Positions 53,700 to 61,734 of a DNA stretch of 64,000 nt are shown piece by piece. The notes under the pieces were generated by a model. It was not told the DNA's origin. It searched no databases and was given only the letters and a program-made list of their open reading frames with translations. Every line of letters begins with the position of its first letter. Positions within the stretch are counted from its first letter, which is position 1. The stretch is from Sphingomonas parva (ex Maeng et al. 2020). Lineage in GTDB: Bacteria > Pseudomonadota > Alphaproteobacteria > Sphingomonadales > Sphingomonadaceae. The position numbers and the translations under genes are program-made. Location: contig NZ_SPDV01000003.1 of assembly GCF_004564275.1 (NCBI RefSeq), positions 62,001-126,000 on the forward strand. The letters run 5' to 3'.

Positions 53700-53905
53700 A
53701 TGGCAAAGCCTGGCAGCTTCAGGAGTGCAAGCACCGGGCGGTACGTGAGCCCGAACCATGGACGCTCGCACCCCGCACGACGGTACAGGAGGCGCCAGGA
53801 AGGAGTGGCAGTTCGGGTGCCCACTACCGAAGCGCCATCAGCGGGCGGTATGTAACTACGAAGCACGGCAAGGCCAGCCCGCATACCACCGTACGCGAGG
53901 ACTGA
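53700..53905 (+). pseudogene. Small GRYV-repeat protein, frameshifted
   Basis: The start has a good ribosome-binding site (GAAGGAGAAGTGGGC before ATG 53700). The frame begins MAKPGSFRSASTGRYVSPNH and then GRSHPA; at about 53777 the continuation lies in another frame: TTVQEAPGRSGSSGAH, YRSAISGRYVTTKHGK, ASPHTTVRED and stop at 53905. The two halves are a tandem repeat of the pattern (F/Y)RSAxxGRYVxxxHG(R/K)xxPxTTVxE, which shows that they belong together. One missing base explains the break. Single-repeat proteins of this kind are common small proteins of unknown function. Confidence 0.6.
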
Positions 53906-53946
53906 CCTTACGGGGCCGTCGCTCCGTTTCCGGAGAGGAGTTGCAA

Positions 53947-55596
53947 ATGGAAATCGCAGTCTACGCAGCGCTGGCGCTGGCGCTCGTCGCGGTGGTAATC
54001 GGGGTGCTGATCCTTCGGAAGATGGGGCGTCCGGCCGCAGTCCCCGCCGATCTGTCCCTGCGCATCGGCGTGATCGAGCAGATCGCCAGTTCGCTGCCCG
54101 GCACGTTCCGGGAGGAGGCGCGTACCGGCCGCGAGGAGCTGCGGGCGATGTTCGCGTCGCAGATCGAGGCGCTCGAGGGGCGCTTCTCCGCCGTTGAATC
54201 GCGGCTGGGCGAGTTCGGAAAGGTTCAGAACGAGCAGCTTTCCTCGATGCGCTCCGAGGCAGCCGACGGGCGCGCGAAGCTCGAGGAGTCCATGCGGCGC
54301 AACGCGGACGGGTTCGCGGCATCGCAGAGCGAGCGCTTGAAGGAGACCAACGACGCGGTCCGCAGCCTGTCCGAGCGGCTACTCGAGGCTCAGCGTGAGG
54401 CGCGGCAGGAGCAGCGCACGACGCTTGAGGCGGTTTCGAGTTCGCAGTCGGAGCGGCTCAAGGAGACCAACGAGGCGGTTGGCAGTCTCTCCGAGCGGCT
54501 GCTCGCTGGGCAGAGGGAGGCGCGCGACGAGCAGCGTGCAGCTCTGGATGGCGTCACGGCGAAGATCGCCCAGCTCACGGAGAGCAACGAGACGCGGCAG
54601 GAGGCGCTGCGCCAGACCGTGGCCGGCGGCCTGGAGACCCTTCGCACCGACAATGCCGACAAGCTCGAGAAGATGCGCGCGACGGTCGAGGAGAAGCTGC
54701 AGGGCACCCTCGAGAAGCGGCTCGGCGAATCATTCCAGCTGGTGAGCGACCGGCTGGAGCAGGTGCACAAGGGGCTTGGCGAGATGCAGAACCTCGCCAC
54801 CGGCGTGGGAGACCTCAAGCGGGTGCTCGGCAACGTTAAATCACGCGGCGGCTGGGGCGAAGTCCAGCTCGGCATGCTGCTCGACGACATGCTCACTCGT
54901 GACCAGTTCGCCACCAACGTCAGGATCCGTCCAGAATCCGGAGAGGTCGTCGAATATGCGGTGCGCCTCCCCGGGCGCTCCGGCGACGACATCCCCCTGT
55001 GGCTCCCCATAGACGCGAAGTTTCCGCACGAGGACTACGAGCGTCTGCTCGTCGCCCAGGACGCCGGCGTCGCCGAGGAGGTCGAGAAGGCCGCGGTGGC
55101 CCTCGAGCGCGCCATCCGCCTCCAGGCGAAGACGATTTGCGAGAAGTATGTGCATCCTCCGCTCTCGACGGACTTCGCGATCATGTACCTCCCCACCGAA
55201 GGGCTCTTCGCGGAGGTGATCCGTCGCCCCGGCCTTGCCAGCGAGCTGCAGACCAAGCACCGCGTCATGGTGCAGGGGCCCACGACGCTGGCAGCCCTGC
55301 TGACCAGCCTCCAGATGGGCTTCCGCACCCTGGCGATCGAGAAGCGCTCGAGCGAGGTGTGGCAGGTGCTCGGCGCAGCGAAGGCGGAGTTCCTGAAGTA
55401 CGGTCAGGTGTGGGAGAGACTCGGCAAGCAGCTCGACACCGCCAAGCGCACCGTCGACGAAGCCGGCCGCCGCACCCGAGCCGTAACGCGGCAGCTGCGG
55501 GAGGTTGAGACGCTGGATGCATCCGAGGGACCCGCCCTTCTGGGCCTCGTGGCTGGCGAGATCGAAGAGGAGGCGGATGCGGAGGCCGCGGAGTGA
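53947..55596 (+). CDS. rmuC: RmuC-family protein
   Basis: A 549-aa protein with an N-terminal membrane helix (YAALALALVAVVIGVLIL), a very long coiled coil with two near-identical segments (SQSERLKETNDAVRSLSERL and SQSERLKETNEAVGSLSERL), and the RmuC core: GGWGEVQLGMLLDDML, IDAKFPHEDYERL, FAIMYLPTEGLFAEVI and VMVQGPTTLAALLTSLQMGF. RmuC has a restriction-endonuclease-like fold and limits certain DNA rearrangements. The ATG at 53947 follows GGAG; the frame is open far upstream but unrelated. It lies in the nuclease/peptidase block. Confidence 0.93.
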   Translation: MEIAVYAALALALVAVVIGVLILRKMGRPAAVPADLSLRIGVIEQIASSLPGTFREEARTGREELRAMFASQIEALEGRFSAVESRLGEFGKVQNEQLSSMRSEAADGRAKLEESMRRNADGFAASQSERLKETNDAVRSLSERLLEAQREARQEQRTTLEAVSSSQSERLKETNEAVGSLSERLLAGQREARDEQRAALDGVTAKIAQLTESNETRQEALRQTVAGGLETLRTDNADKLEKMRATVEEKLQGTLEKRLGESFQLVSDRLEQVHKGLGEMQNLATGVGDLKRVLGNVKSRGGWGEVQLGMLLDDMLTRDQFATNVRIRPESGEVVEYAVRLPGRSGDDIPLWLPIDAKFPHEDYERLLVAQDAGVAEEVEKAAVALERAIRLQAKTICEKYVHPPLSTDFAIMYLPTEGLFAEVIRRPGLASELQTKHRVMVQGPTTLAALLTSLQMGFRTLAIEKRSSEVWQVLGAAKAEFLKYGQVWERLGKQLDTAKRTVDEAGRRTRAVTRQLREVETLDASEGPALLGLVAGEIEEEADAEAAE

Positions 55597-55691
55597 TCGA
55601 TCGGACGGGATCTCGTCTCAGGCGAAGGGCGCGCGGGGGCGAACCTCTTCGTCGCGGAACGCGAGCTTGGTGACTCGAACATGTCCCAGCG

Positions 55692-56594
55692 ATGGGATTG
55701 CTGCCAAAACCGCTGTTTAAGGCCGGGACGCGCGCGCCGAACTCTGCGAAGTCACTCGTTGCACCGTCCAAGAGGAGATCCGCGATTCTTACCATTGATG
55801 AGATCAGGCGTGCGATCGAAGAGCGCGCGCCGGGGACATGGCAGCCTGCTGAGACGGCTGCCTATCGGCGCGGCGCCCAGGCAGGATCGATCGACGCCAA
55901 TCTGTTCGGTCTCCGCCTCGACGACGCGATCCGTCTCAAGGCGGCTGATCTTGACGTGATGGGGGAACTCGCGGCGACGCCGCCGCCCAGCGTCGACTGG
56001 CGCGACGATGCGAGCGGCTGCGTGTCTCCGGCGAAGGATCAGGGTCAATGTGGCGCATGCGTCGCGTTCGCCACCTGCGCGGCGATGGAGAGCGTCCACT
56101 GCATTGCGACCGGCAGGAAGGTCGTTCTTTCGGAGGCACACCTGTTCCACTGCAATGGCGGCTCGTGCGCTACCGGCTGGGGGTTGACCAGCGGCCTGTC
56201 GGCTGCCCGCAACGGCGTGGGTCTGGAGGCGGACTTTGCCTGGACGTCGACCGAGGAATGCATCGACATCGCTCCTGCCGTGCTCATCCGCTCGTACCGG
56301 CAGAGAGCGTCCATGAAAGACCGCAAGTGGGCTGTGTCCCACGGACCCGTGCTCGCAGGCATGAAGGTGTTCGAGGATTTCCTCGCGTATTCGGGCGGCG
56401 TCTACCGACACGTTCTCGGAGATCACGTCGGCAACCATGCCGTTTGCGTCGTCGGCTACGATGAGGAGGGCTGGATCGTAAAGAACAGCTGGGGACCGGA
56501 TTTCGGGGAGATGGGCTTCTTCAGGATCGCCTATGGCGAGTGTGGACTGGACGATGAATTCCTGTTCTTCTCCATCGAGACGGGATCACCGTAG
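55692..56594 (+). CDS. Papain-like (C1A) cysteine peptidase
   Basis: A 300-aa protein with all papain catalytic elements: Gln118 and Cys123 in DQGQCGACVAFA, His249 in GNHAVCVVGYD and Asn265 in WIVKNSWGPDFGEMGFF. The disulfide-region motif is SEAHLFHCNGGSC. The Trp after the catalytic Cys in papain is Val here. About 95 residues precede the mature domain and could be a propeptide (TIDEIRRAIEERAPGTW). No clear signal peptide, so it may act in the cytoplasm. It is followed 9 bp later by a chagasin-like gene, which would be its inhibitor. Confidence 0.88.
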   Translation: MGLLPKPLFKAGTRAPNSAKSLVAPSKRRSAILTIDEIRRAIEERAPGTWQPAETAAYRRGAQAGSIDANLFGLRLDDAIRLKAADLDVMGELAATPPPSVDWRDDASGCVSPAKDQGQCGACVAFATCAAMESVHCIATGRKVVLSEAHLFHCNGGSCATGWGLTSGLSAARNGVGLEADFAWTSTEECIDIAPAVLIRSYRQRASMKDRKWAVSHGPVLAGMKVFEDFLAYSGGVYRHVLGDHVGNHAVCVVGYDEEGWIVKNSWGPDFGEMGFFRIAYGECGLDDEFLFFSIETGSP

Positions 56595-56603
56595 GAGGCG
56601 GTC

Positions 56604-56897
56604 TTGAAGACGACGACCCCGGATGGAGCGCTTGAGGTGACGGTCGGAGAGGTCTTCGGCGTCACCCGGCCGGGCCGCGAGACCTCGGGCTTTGCCGTCA
56701 GCATCGAGGTGCCCGCCGGCGTGCGGCGGATCGGTGTGATGCGCGACCCCTCCACGAACTTCGGAGGCGCACCTCAGGTGACCGAGCAGTTCAGGTGCGA
56801 ATGCCCCGGAACGTATCAGATCATCTTCGAGGAAGGTCGCCGCTGGGAGCCTCGCAAGGCGCGCTCCGCCACGGTCATACGTTGCATGGATCGCTGA
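56604..56897 (+). CDS. Chagasin-like (I42) cysteine peptidase inhibitor candidate
   Basis: A 97-aa protein starting at TTG 56604 behind an excellent ribosome-binding site (GTAGGAGGCGGTC). The composition is all-beta (LEVTVGEVFGVTRPGRETSG, FAVSIEVPAGVRRIGVMR). The end GTYQIIFEEGRRWEP resembles the RPW-containing strand of chagasin-type inhibitors, which block papain-like peptidases. The usual NPTTGY loop is not evident, so the assignment relies on the end motif and on the neighbouring C1A gene. Its TGA directly abuts the stop of the convergent subtilase gene. Confidence 0.55.
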   Translation: MKTTTPDGALEVTVGEVFGVTRPGRETSGFAVSIEVPAGVRRIGVMRDPSTNFGGAPQVTEQFRCECPGTYQIIFEEGRRWEPRKARSATVIRCMDR

Positions 56898-59294
56898 TCA
56901 GACCTCGATGCCCGCCTCGATCTCTGCGGCGATCTGAGTGTAGATCTCCTCCTCCGGAGTACGGATCGTCACGACCAGGGAGTACCTGGCCTGCTGGTCT
57001 ATGCGTTCGACGTCGTCGCCCCACCAGCCCTTGCGCGGAAAGACGATGATCCCACCCATCCGGGCCAGATCGGCCGCGGTGGTCCGGAGGCGATCGTGTT
57101 TGAGCCCACCCCGTCCGCGATAACGCGGCCCGAACATCCAGGGCAGTGCCGCAGCGCTCGAGGGCCGACGCGCCGGACGCAGGTCGTTGAGGCGCGCGAT
57201 CGCCTGCTCCTCCGACTCGTCGGGCCGCTTCACGTCGAAGTCGAAGCCGTGTGAGGCGTACTCCTCGGCATCGCCCCGCACGACGGCTGCGGGATTCGGC
57301 TCGATGAAGTAGGAGAGCGTGATCCGCAGTTCCGCTTCCGTTTGACCGAGATCCTCGAGCACCTCCTCGGGCCACGGGAGACGGTGAGCCCTCATCTGGC
57401 CGAGCACTGCCGCTTTGCCGTCGTCGTTCAGGCGCAGCGGCCGGAGCCATCCCTGCATGATCATCGTGAGCGCGTCCTCTGCGTTCTCGAGGACCGCAGC
57501 CCGGTCCGGCCGTCCGAAGCCGAAGCGCTCGAGCAGAGCCTGCTGCTGGCTCCCGCGGCGCGCGGCCGCGGCATTGGCTCGGGCGATCATCGCGGGCGTA
57601 TGATCGCTCCCGTGCACCACCAGCGCACGAACCGTCTCCGGCCAGAGACGGGGGTATTCCGCCTGGATGCGCGCGCACAGGCCGGCCATGGCGGCGGTGG
57701 CGCCGCTCGTCTGTCCGGTAAGCGTCACCGGGGCGTTGAGATCGGGCGCGGTAGTCAGGAGGCACAGGTCGGGGTGATGGCCGACATCGGAGCTGGCCCG
57801 ATCAACCATCTGATTGCCGCCTTCGAAGACGACGTCCGGCTTCACCGGCGGACGGTGCCTCCGTTCCCAGTTCACGGCGGTACGTGACCACGGCGACAAG
57901 TCGCCCTCGGGCGCCAGCGGACGATGCGTCGCCGGGACGCCGACGAGGTCCGTGCACGCCCCCACTGAGAGCACGTTCCAGGCCTGGGACGGGGTCAGCA
58001 TCCCGGTCACTTCGTTGAGAGACTGATAGTCCGAGTGCGCGAGCGCGCCGTCGAGATTTCCGGCCGCGACGCAGAAGAGGCGCTGGCCGCTCACATCCGA
58101 GGCGAGGGTATCGATCTCGCACGAGAGGCTTGAAGGGCCGCCGTCATCCGTCTCCTCCGGTGCATTCATCGCCAGGCAGTAGGTCCGGAGCCGATCGCCA
58201 TTCTCCTCCTCGACCAGGTTGACGCCTTGGCGGAGGCGCTCCGCCGGCAGCGTCGCGACGCCGACTGCTCCCGGAGCCGGATCGATCGTCACCGATTCGA
58301 TGCCGATCGGCAGAGTGATGCGCCCTCTTCTGACCTGGAGGGCCCCGGCCAGATCGTCGAACAGCGCCAGTCCGGCCATCTTCGTGCCGTGGCCATGCCA
58401 ATCGTCGGCGTCGCCGCCGGGCACGCTGTCCGCGAAGCGGATGGAGTCTGCGAGCAGCGGATGGTTCTGCATGACGCCGGTATCGAGGATGCAGACCGCC
58501 GGGGCATCGTCATCGGCAGCATCGATGCGGCGCGCGGCTGCCATCACGGCCGCCGCCTGGATTCCGGAGGGTACGGCCATCAGGTCTGAATTCAGGGACG
58601 AGGCCGGACGCAGCTGTGCGATCGCCGCGCTCTTGGCCACGCGCTCCAGTTCACGCCTGGGCGCCTCCAGCGCCAGCACCCTCATCCGTTCGAACGCGAC
58701 GGAGCGACGCGCCCGCAGTCCCAGCGTCTCGAGGACTTCCCTCAGCCGCGGTTCAGCGGCTGGCGGGAGCCAGACCTCCCAAGCCGCCTCGTCGTCCATG
58801 TCGGGGATCGGCAGCTTGGAGGCCCAGAGATCCGAGACGGTGGTGAACTCGACCGTAGGCTGAGCCTCGAAGAAGTCGAAATGGTGGGGGCGCCGCCTGC
58901 CCTTGCCGGGTGCGAAGTCGCGGTATCTCTGCGCCGCGGCCTCGAACTGCTCCAGGCTGCTCGGATCCAGAGCGACGTTCACGCGAGCCGTGCGATCGAA
59001 CCCGACGACCGACAGGACCTCGTTCCTCCTGGGGCCGGGGACGGAGGCGCTGATGCCCCACTCCGTGCCGGCTCGTGCGGTCATCGGGATCCGATCCGGA
59101 TCGATGAGAGGATCGTCGCCTCTGCGTGCCGCGGTGACGAGCCCGCTCACGCTGCGGACGACGCGACTTGCGTTCGCCGTACGGTTGGCGACGACGGGAG
59201 GATGGCTCGGCGTCCCGCCTCCTCCGCCGCGAAGGGAGAAGTCATAGCGCGGACCGACGGATTCGACGATGAGGTGTGGGCGTTCGACAGGCAT
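56898..59294 (-). CDS. Subtilisin-like (S8) serine peptidase paired with an AAA+ ATPase
   Basis: A 798-aa protein with the catalytic triad of subtilases: Asp271 in CILDTGVMQNHPL, His302 in WHGHGTKMAG and Ser530 in GQTSGATAAMAGL. Asn413 in AAGN forms the oxyanion hole. About 260 residues precede the catalytic domain, and 230 residues follow it with a beta-rich look (ELRITLSYFIEPNP, LVVTIRTPEEEI). There is no signal peptide, so it is presumably cytoplasmic. It lies 41 bp downstream of the AAA+ gene on the same strand. Subtilase-AAA pairs of this kind recur in bacterial genomes; a conflict or quality-control role is inferred. Confidence 0.9.
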   Translation of the reverse strand: MPVERPHLIVESVGPRYDFSLRGGGGGTPSHPPVVANRTANASRVVRSVSGLVTAARRGDDPLIDPDRIPMTARAGTEWGISASVPGPRRNEVLSVVGFDRTARVNVALDPSSLEQFEAAAQRYRDFAPGKGRRRPHHFDFFEAQPTVEFTTVSDLWASKLPIPDMDDEAAWEVWLPPAAEPRLREVLETLGLRARRSVAFERMRVLALEAPRRELERVAKSAAIAQLRPASSLNSDLMAVPSGIQAAAVMAAARRIDAADDDAPAVCILDTGVMQNHPLLADSIRFADSVPGGDADDWHGHGTKMAGLALFDDLAGALQVRRGRITLPIGIESVTIDPAPGAVGVATLPAERLRQGVNLVEEENGDRLRTYCLAMNAPEETDDGGPSSLSCEIDTLASDVSGQRLFCVAAGNLDGALAHSDYQSLNEVTGMLTPSQAWNVLSVGACTDLVGVPATHRPLAPEGDLSPWSRTAVNWERRHRPPVKPDVVFEGGNQMVDRASSDVGHHPDLCLLTTAPDLNAPVTLTGQTSGATAAMAGLCARIQAEYPRLWPETVRALVVHGSDHTPAMIARANAAAARRGSQQQALLERFGFGRPDRAAVLENAEDALTMIMQGWLRPLRLNDDGKAAVLGQMRAHRLPWPEEVLEDLGQTEAELRITLSYFIEPNPAAVVRGDAEEYASHGFDFDVKRPDESEEQAIARLNDLRPARRPSSAAALPWMFGPRYRGRGGLKHDRLRTTAADLARMGGIIVFPRKGWWGDDVERIDQQARYSLVVTIRTPEEEIYTQIAAEIEAGIEV

Positions 59295-59335
59295 GCTAAG
59301 GGCGTAGCGTAGGCGTTGCGATTTCGCTCGCTAAA

Positions 59336-60331
59336 TCACTCTCGAGTCCGATGCGATTCTGATCGCCGTGCCTGAACGGCGGAGAGCAGGATGCTGGTGG
59401 TCACGATGGCGTCGTTGCCGAGCACGGCCGTTCTGGCGGCATCTTCCGCGGCCCGGATCATCTCGGCCTGGCTCATGCCCGCAGCGGCTTCCTCCACGGC
59501 ATCCCAGGATACCGAGGCGAGCTCGAACGGGACGAGGGCCTTCAGGAACACTTCGCGGATGCGGTCGCGGGGCAGCAGGTCGTACTCGATGTAGCTGTCG
59601 AACCGGCGGAACACGGCGGGATCGAGCAGCTCGGCGTGGTTCGTTGCGGCTATGATCAGGGAGTCACCGTCGTCCTCGTCCAGCATCTGCAGGATCGAAT
59701 TCAACGTGCGGCGAGCCTCGCCGACATCGTTCCCGATCATCCTCCTGCTCGCCAGCGCATCCACCTCATCGAAGAAGTACACGCCGCGAGTGCTTCGCAT
59801 CGCATCGAAGACGAGGCGGATCTTCGACGACGTCTCACCCATGAACTTCGTGATGATGCCGTCGAGGAGGATCGTGAAGAGCGGGAGCGATAGTTCTCCG
59901 GCAAGGGCTGACGCGGTGAGCGTCTTCCCGGTTCCCGGAGGTCCGACCAGGAGGAACTTTCGCCGCGGCTTGAGACCGTGGGCGGCCAGCTTCTGGCGAT
60001 GCCTGTGCTCCTCTACGATCCCGCGCAGCTTCCCCAGGGTGTCCTCCTTCAGGACCATGTTCTGGAGGCGAGTGTGGGGATAGCTCGCTGCGACGAGACC
60101 TGCGAGCTCCCCCTTCGGACGCACGACTGGAATGGGACCGCCACGAACCTGCGCAGCCTGGTCAGCGCGCTCGCGCGCGTCCTGGATCAGCAGTCGGATC
60201 TCGTCCGCGAGTTTGCGCTGCCCGCGCTGCGCGGCTTCGGACGCAAGCTGCAGGGCAACGCTCTGAAAGCGGGCATCGTCGCGCTCGCTGAACGAGCGCA
60301 CGAGCGCCAGAACCTGCGCCTGCGTTGTCAA
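59336..60331 (-). CDS. AAA+ ATPase partner of the subtilase
   Basis: A 331-aa ATPase of the classical AAA clade: Walker A GPPGTGKT at residues 130-137, pore-like loop KFMGET, Walker B VYFFDEVDAL at about 184-193, sensor-1 Asn231 (AATNH) and arginine fingers FRRFD at 241-245. A helical N-terminal region of about 90 residues (VRSFSERDDARFQSVALQLA) probably contacts the partner. It is the first gene of the minus-strand pair. It could unfold or deliver substrates to the subtilase, or control its activation. Confidence 0.9.
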   Translation of the reverse strand: MTTQAQVLALVRSFSERDDARFQSVALQLASEAAQRGQRKLADEIRLLIQDARERADQAAQVRGGPIPVVRPKGELAGLVAASYPHTRLQNMVLKEDTLGKLRGIVEEHRHRQKLAAHGLKPRRKFLLVGPPGTGKTLTASALAGELSLPLFTILLDGIITKFMGETSSKIRLVFDAMRSTRGVYFFDEVDALASRRMIGNDVGEARRTLNSILQMLDEDDGDSLIIAATNHAELLDPAVFRRFDSYIEYDLLPRDRIREVFLKALVPFELASVSWDAVEEAAAGMSQAEMIRAAEDAARTAVLGNDAIVTTSILLSAVQARRSESHRTRE

Positions 60332-60436
60332 ACTTCCGACTCCTTCATGTGCGCAGCCTTAGAGCGGATAACGTCGCACCGGAAGCGGCTGCGAGCCCTA
60401 GCAAGCTGCCACCGAACCGGTTACCAAGTCGGAATG

Positions 60437-60473
60437 TCTCATATATGAGATTTTTGCAACAAATTTGGTACAA
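60437..60473. promoter_or_regulatory. Double palindrome upstream of the DUF6471-like gene
   Basis: TCTCATATATGAGA (60437-60450) is a perfect 14-bp palindrome. Three bases on, TTGCAACAAATTTGGTACAA (60454-60473) is an interrupted palindrome of the form TTG-N3-CAAATTTG-N3-CAA. Both lie in a conspicuously AT-rich patch of an otherwise GC-rich region, 8 bp before the ATG at 60482 and about 105 bp upstream of the AAA+ gene. They are strong candidates for an operator pair serving the divergent genes. Confidence 0.7.
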
Positions 60474-60481
60474 CGTGGCTG

Positions 60482-60739
60482 ATGTCGGAGATGCGCAAAT
60501 GGGAGAAGCAGGCTGCTCGCATGCTCCGCATCGAGATGGCGCGGCGTGGTGTTCGCGTCTGCGACCTGGCGAGGTCACTCTCCCAGGAGGGTGAGGACGT
60601 GACCGCGGCGAGCCTGCGCAACAAGCTCAGCAGAGGCACGTTCGGCGCAGGCTTCCTCCTGCGATCCCTCCTGGCACTTGGATGCGACGGAGCCGAAGTG
60701 GGCCGTCTCTTCGACATGATCAGGTCACCCGGCGAGTGA
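60482..60739 (+). CDS. DUF6471-like small helical protein
   Basis: An 85-aa protein: MRKWEKQAARMLRIEMARRG, VRVCDLARSLS, SLRNKLSRGTFGAGFLLRSL, LALGCDGAEVGRLF. The block LRNKLSRGxFxAxFLL after LARRGV is what I remember as the DUF6471 pattern, which looks like a lambda-repressor-type helix-turn-helix. It stands alone, divergent from the AAA-subtilase pair and directly behind two palindromes, so it may be the local repressor. The start could be 60482 or 60491. Confidence 0.7.
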   Translation: MSEMRKWEKQAARMLRIEMARRGVRVCDLARSLSQEGEDVTAASLRNKLSRGTFGAGFLLRSLLALGCDGAEVGRLFDMIRSPGE

Positions 60740-60797
60740 TCGCCACGGGCGTGCCGCAGCTGTCTCCTGAGGCGGGCTCAGGAGGAGGGGCTTGGCG

Positions 60798-61181
60798 TTA
60801 TGATCCGTGGGCGGCCGGGCAAGCCAGCAGCTTGGCCATGGCCGCCCTGCCTGAATCGGTGAGGGAAAGGTAGCTGCGCCGCCGGTCGCTGGCGTCTGGC
60901 TTACGCTCCACCAGCCCGACGTCAACCAGCAGGTTCACGTATCGCATTGCGGTCGAGTACGATGCCAGTGAGCCGATGCATGCCGCCGAGACACTCAGCT
61001 CCCTTCCCTGGCCTGCTGATATGAAGAGGTCGAGAAGCATGTTCCAGGCTGGGTCCACACACAGTTCGGCGCCCAGGATTTCCATGCGGCGCGCGTTGAG
61101 GGCGTATATCCAACGGGCCTGAGCGAGAGCCTCATCGCTCGCGGGCAGTGGATGGACGGCGCGGTGCGGGGCGGCCGACAT
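60798..61181 (-). CDS. MarR-like winged-helix regulator
   Basis: A 127-aa regulator: RWIYALNARRMEILGAEL, SVSAACIGSLASYSTAMRYV (recognition helix) and a wing LVERKPDASDRRRSYLSLTD. The DRRRxxLxLT motif is typical of MarR-type wings. The ATG at 61181 has CGGAGAGCA in front of it; an upstream ATG at 61247 is possible but has no visible site. It lies near the island end with small membrane-protein genes on the same strand. Ligand and targets unknown. Confidence 0.75.
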   Translation of the reverse strand: MSAAPHRAVHPLPASDEALAQARWIYALNARRMEILGAELCVDPAWNMLLDLFISAGQGRELSVSAACIGSLASYSTAMRYVNLLVDVGLVERKPDASDRRRSYLSLTDSGRAAMAKLLACPAAHGS

Positions 61182-61250
61182 TGCTCTCCGACTGGGGGAG
61201 GCCGCCCCTCGTCGCCTCCCGCCCTTTTGCGGCGGATCTTCGGACATGGG

Positions 61251-61712
61251 TCAGTGCAGCGACGCGCAGGGTCGTCGAGGGCTCCAATCGGGATCGGCGC
61301 CGGCGCGAGCTCGCCTGACGTGCCGCCAGGTGCCGACGGCGAGGATCAGGATCATCGGATAGCTCCAACCCGCCATCAGGATGGCGTATGCAACCCGCTC
61401 CACGTGTGCGTCGAGGGCTCGAACCAGGTGTGCGCCGGTCCCGAAAAGCTGGAAGGCGGCCAGCCATAGGGGCCAGAACCGATCGGCGTTGAGCGCCACG
61501 GCCAGAAGCACGGTGAGCAGGATTACGTCGACGACGAGAACGCCGACTTCGACGCCGATGAAGCGCGAGGTGAAGTCCTGCTGCAGGAGCCTCGTGCTTC
61601 CGGGGGCGATGAGGAGCGATAGACCGACGATCCTCTCCGGAGCTCCGCCTCTGACCATGGCGTATGACGACACGGCCAGTTGGAGCACATTGAAGAGGAT
61701 CACCCGTTCCAT
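61251..61712 (-). CDS. Four-helix membrane protein
   Basis: A 153-aa protein with about four hydrophobic segments (VILFNVLQLAVSSYAMV, VGVLVVDVILLTVLLAVAL, FWPLWLAAFQLFGTGAHLV, YAILMAGWSYPMILILAVG). Charged ends (ADPDWSPRRP) suggest a cytosolic C-terminus. It lies between the MarR-like gene and a small helical protein, all on the minus strand with short gaps, so it is probably one transcript. No family recognised. Confidence 0.65.
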   Translation of the reverse strand: MERVILFNVLQLAVSSYAMVRGGAPERIVGLSLLIAPGSTRLLQQDFTSRFIGVEVGVLVVDVILLTVLLAVALNADRFWPLWLAAFQLFGTGAHLVRALDAHVERVAYAILMAGWSYPMILILAVGTWRHVRRARAGADPDWSPRRPCASLH

Positions 61713-61734
61713 GCCGCTCTTCGGCTCCGCGCGC

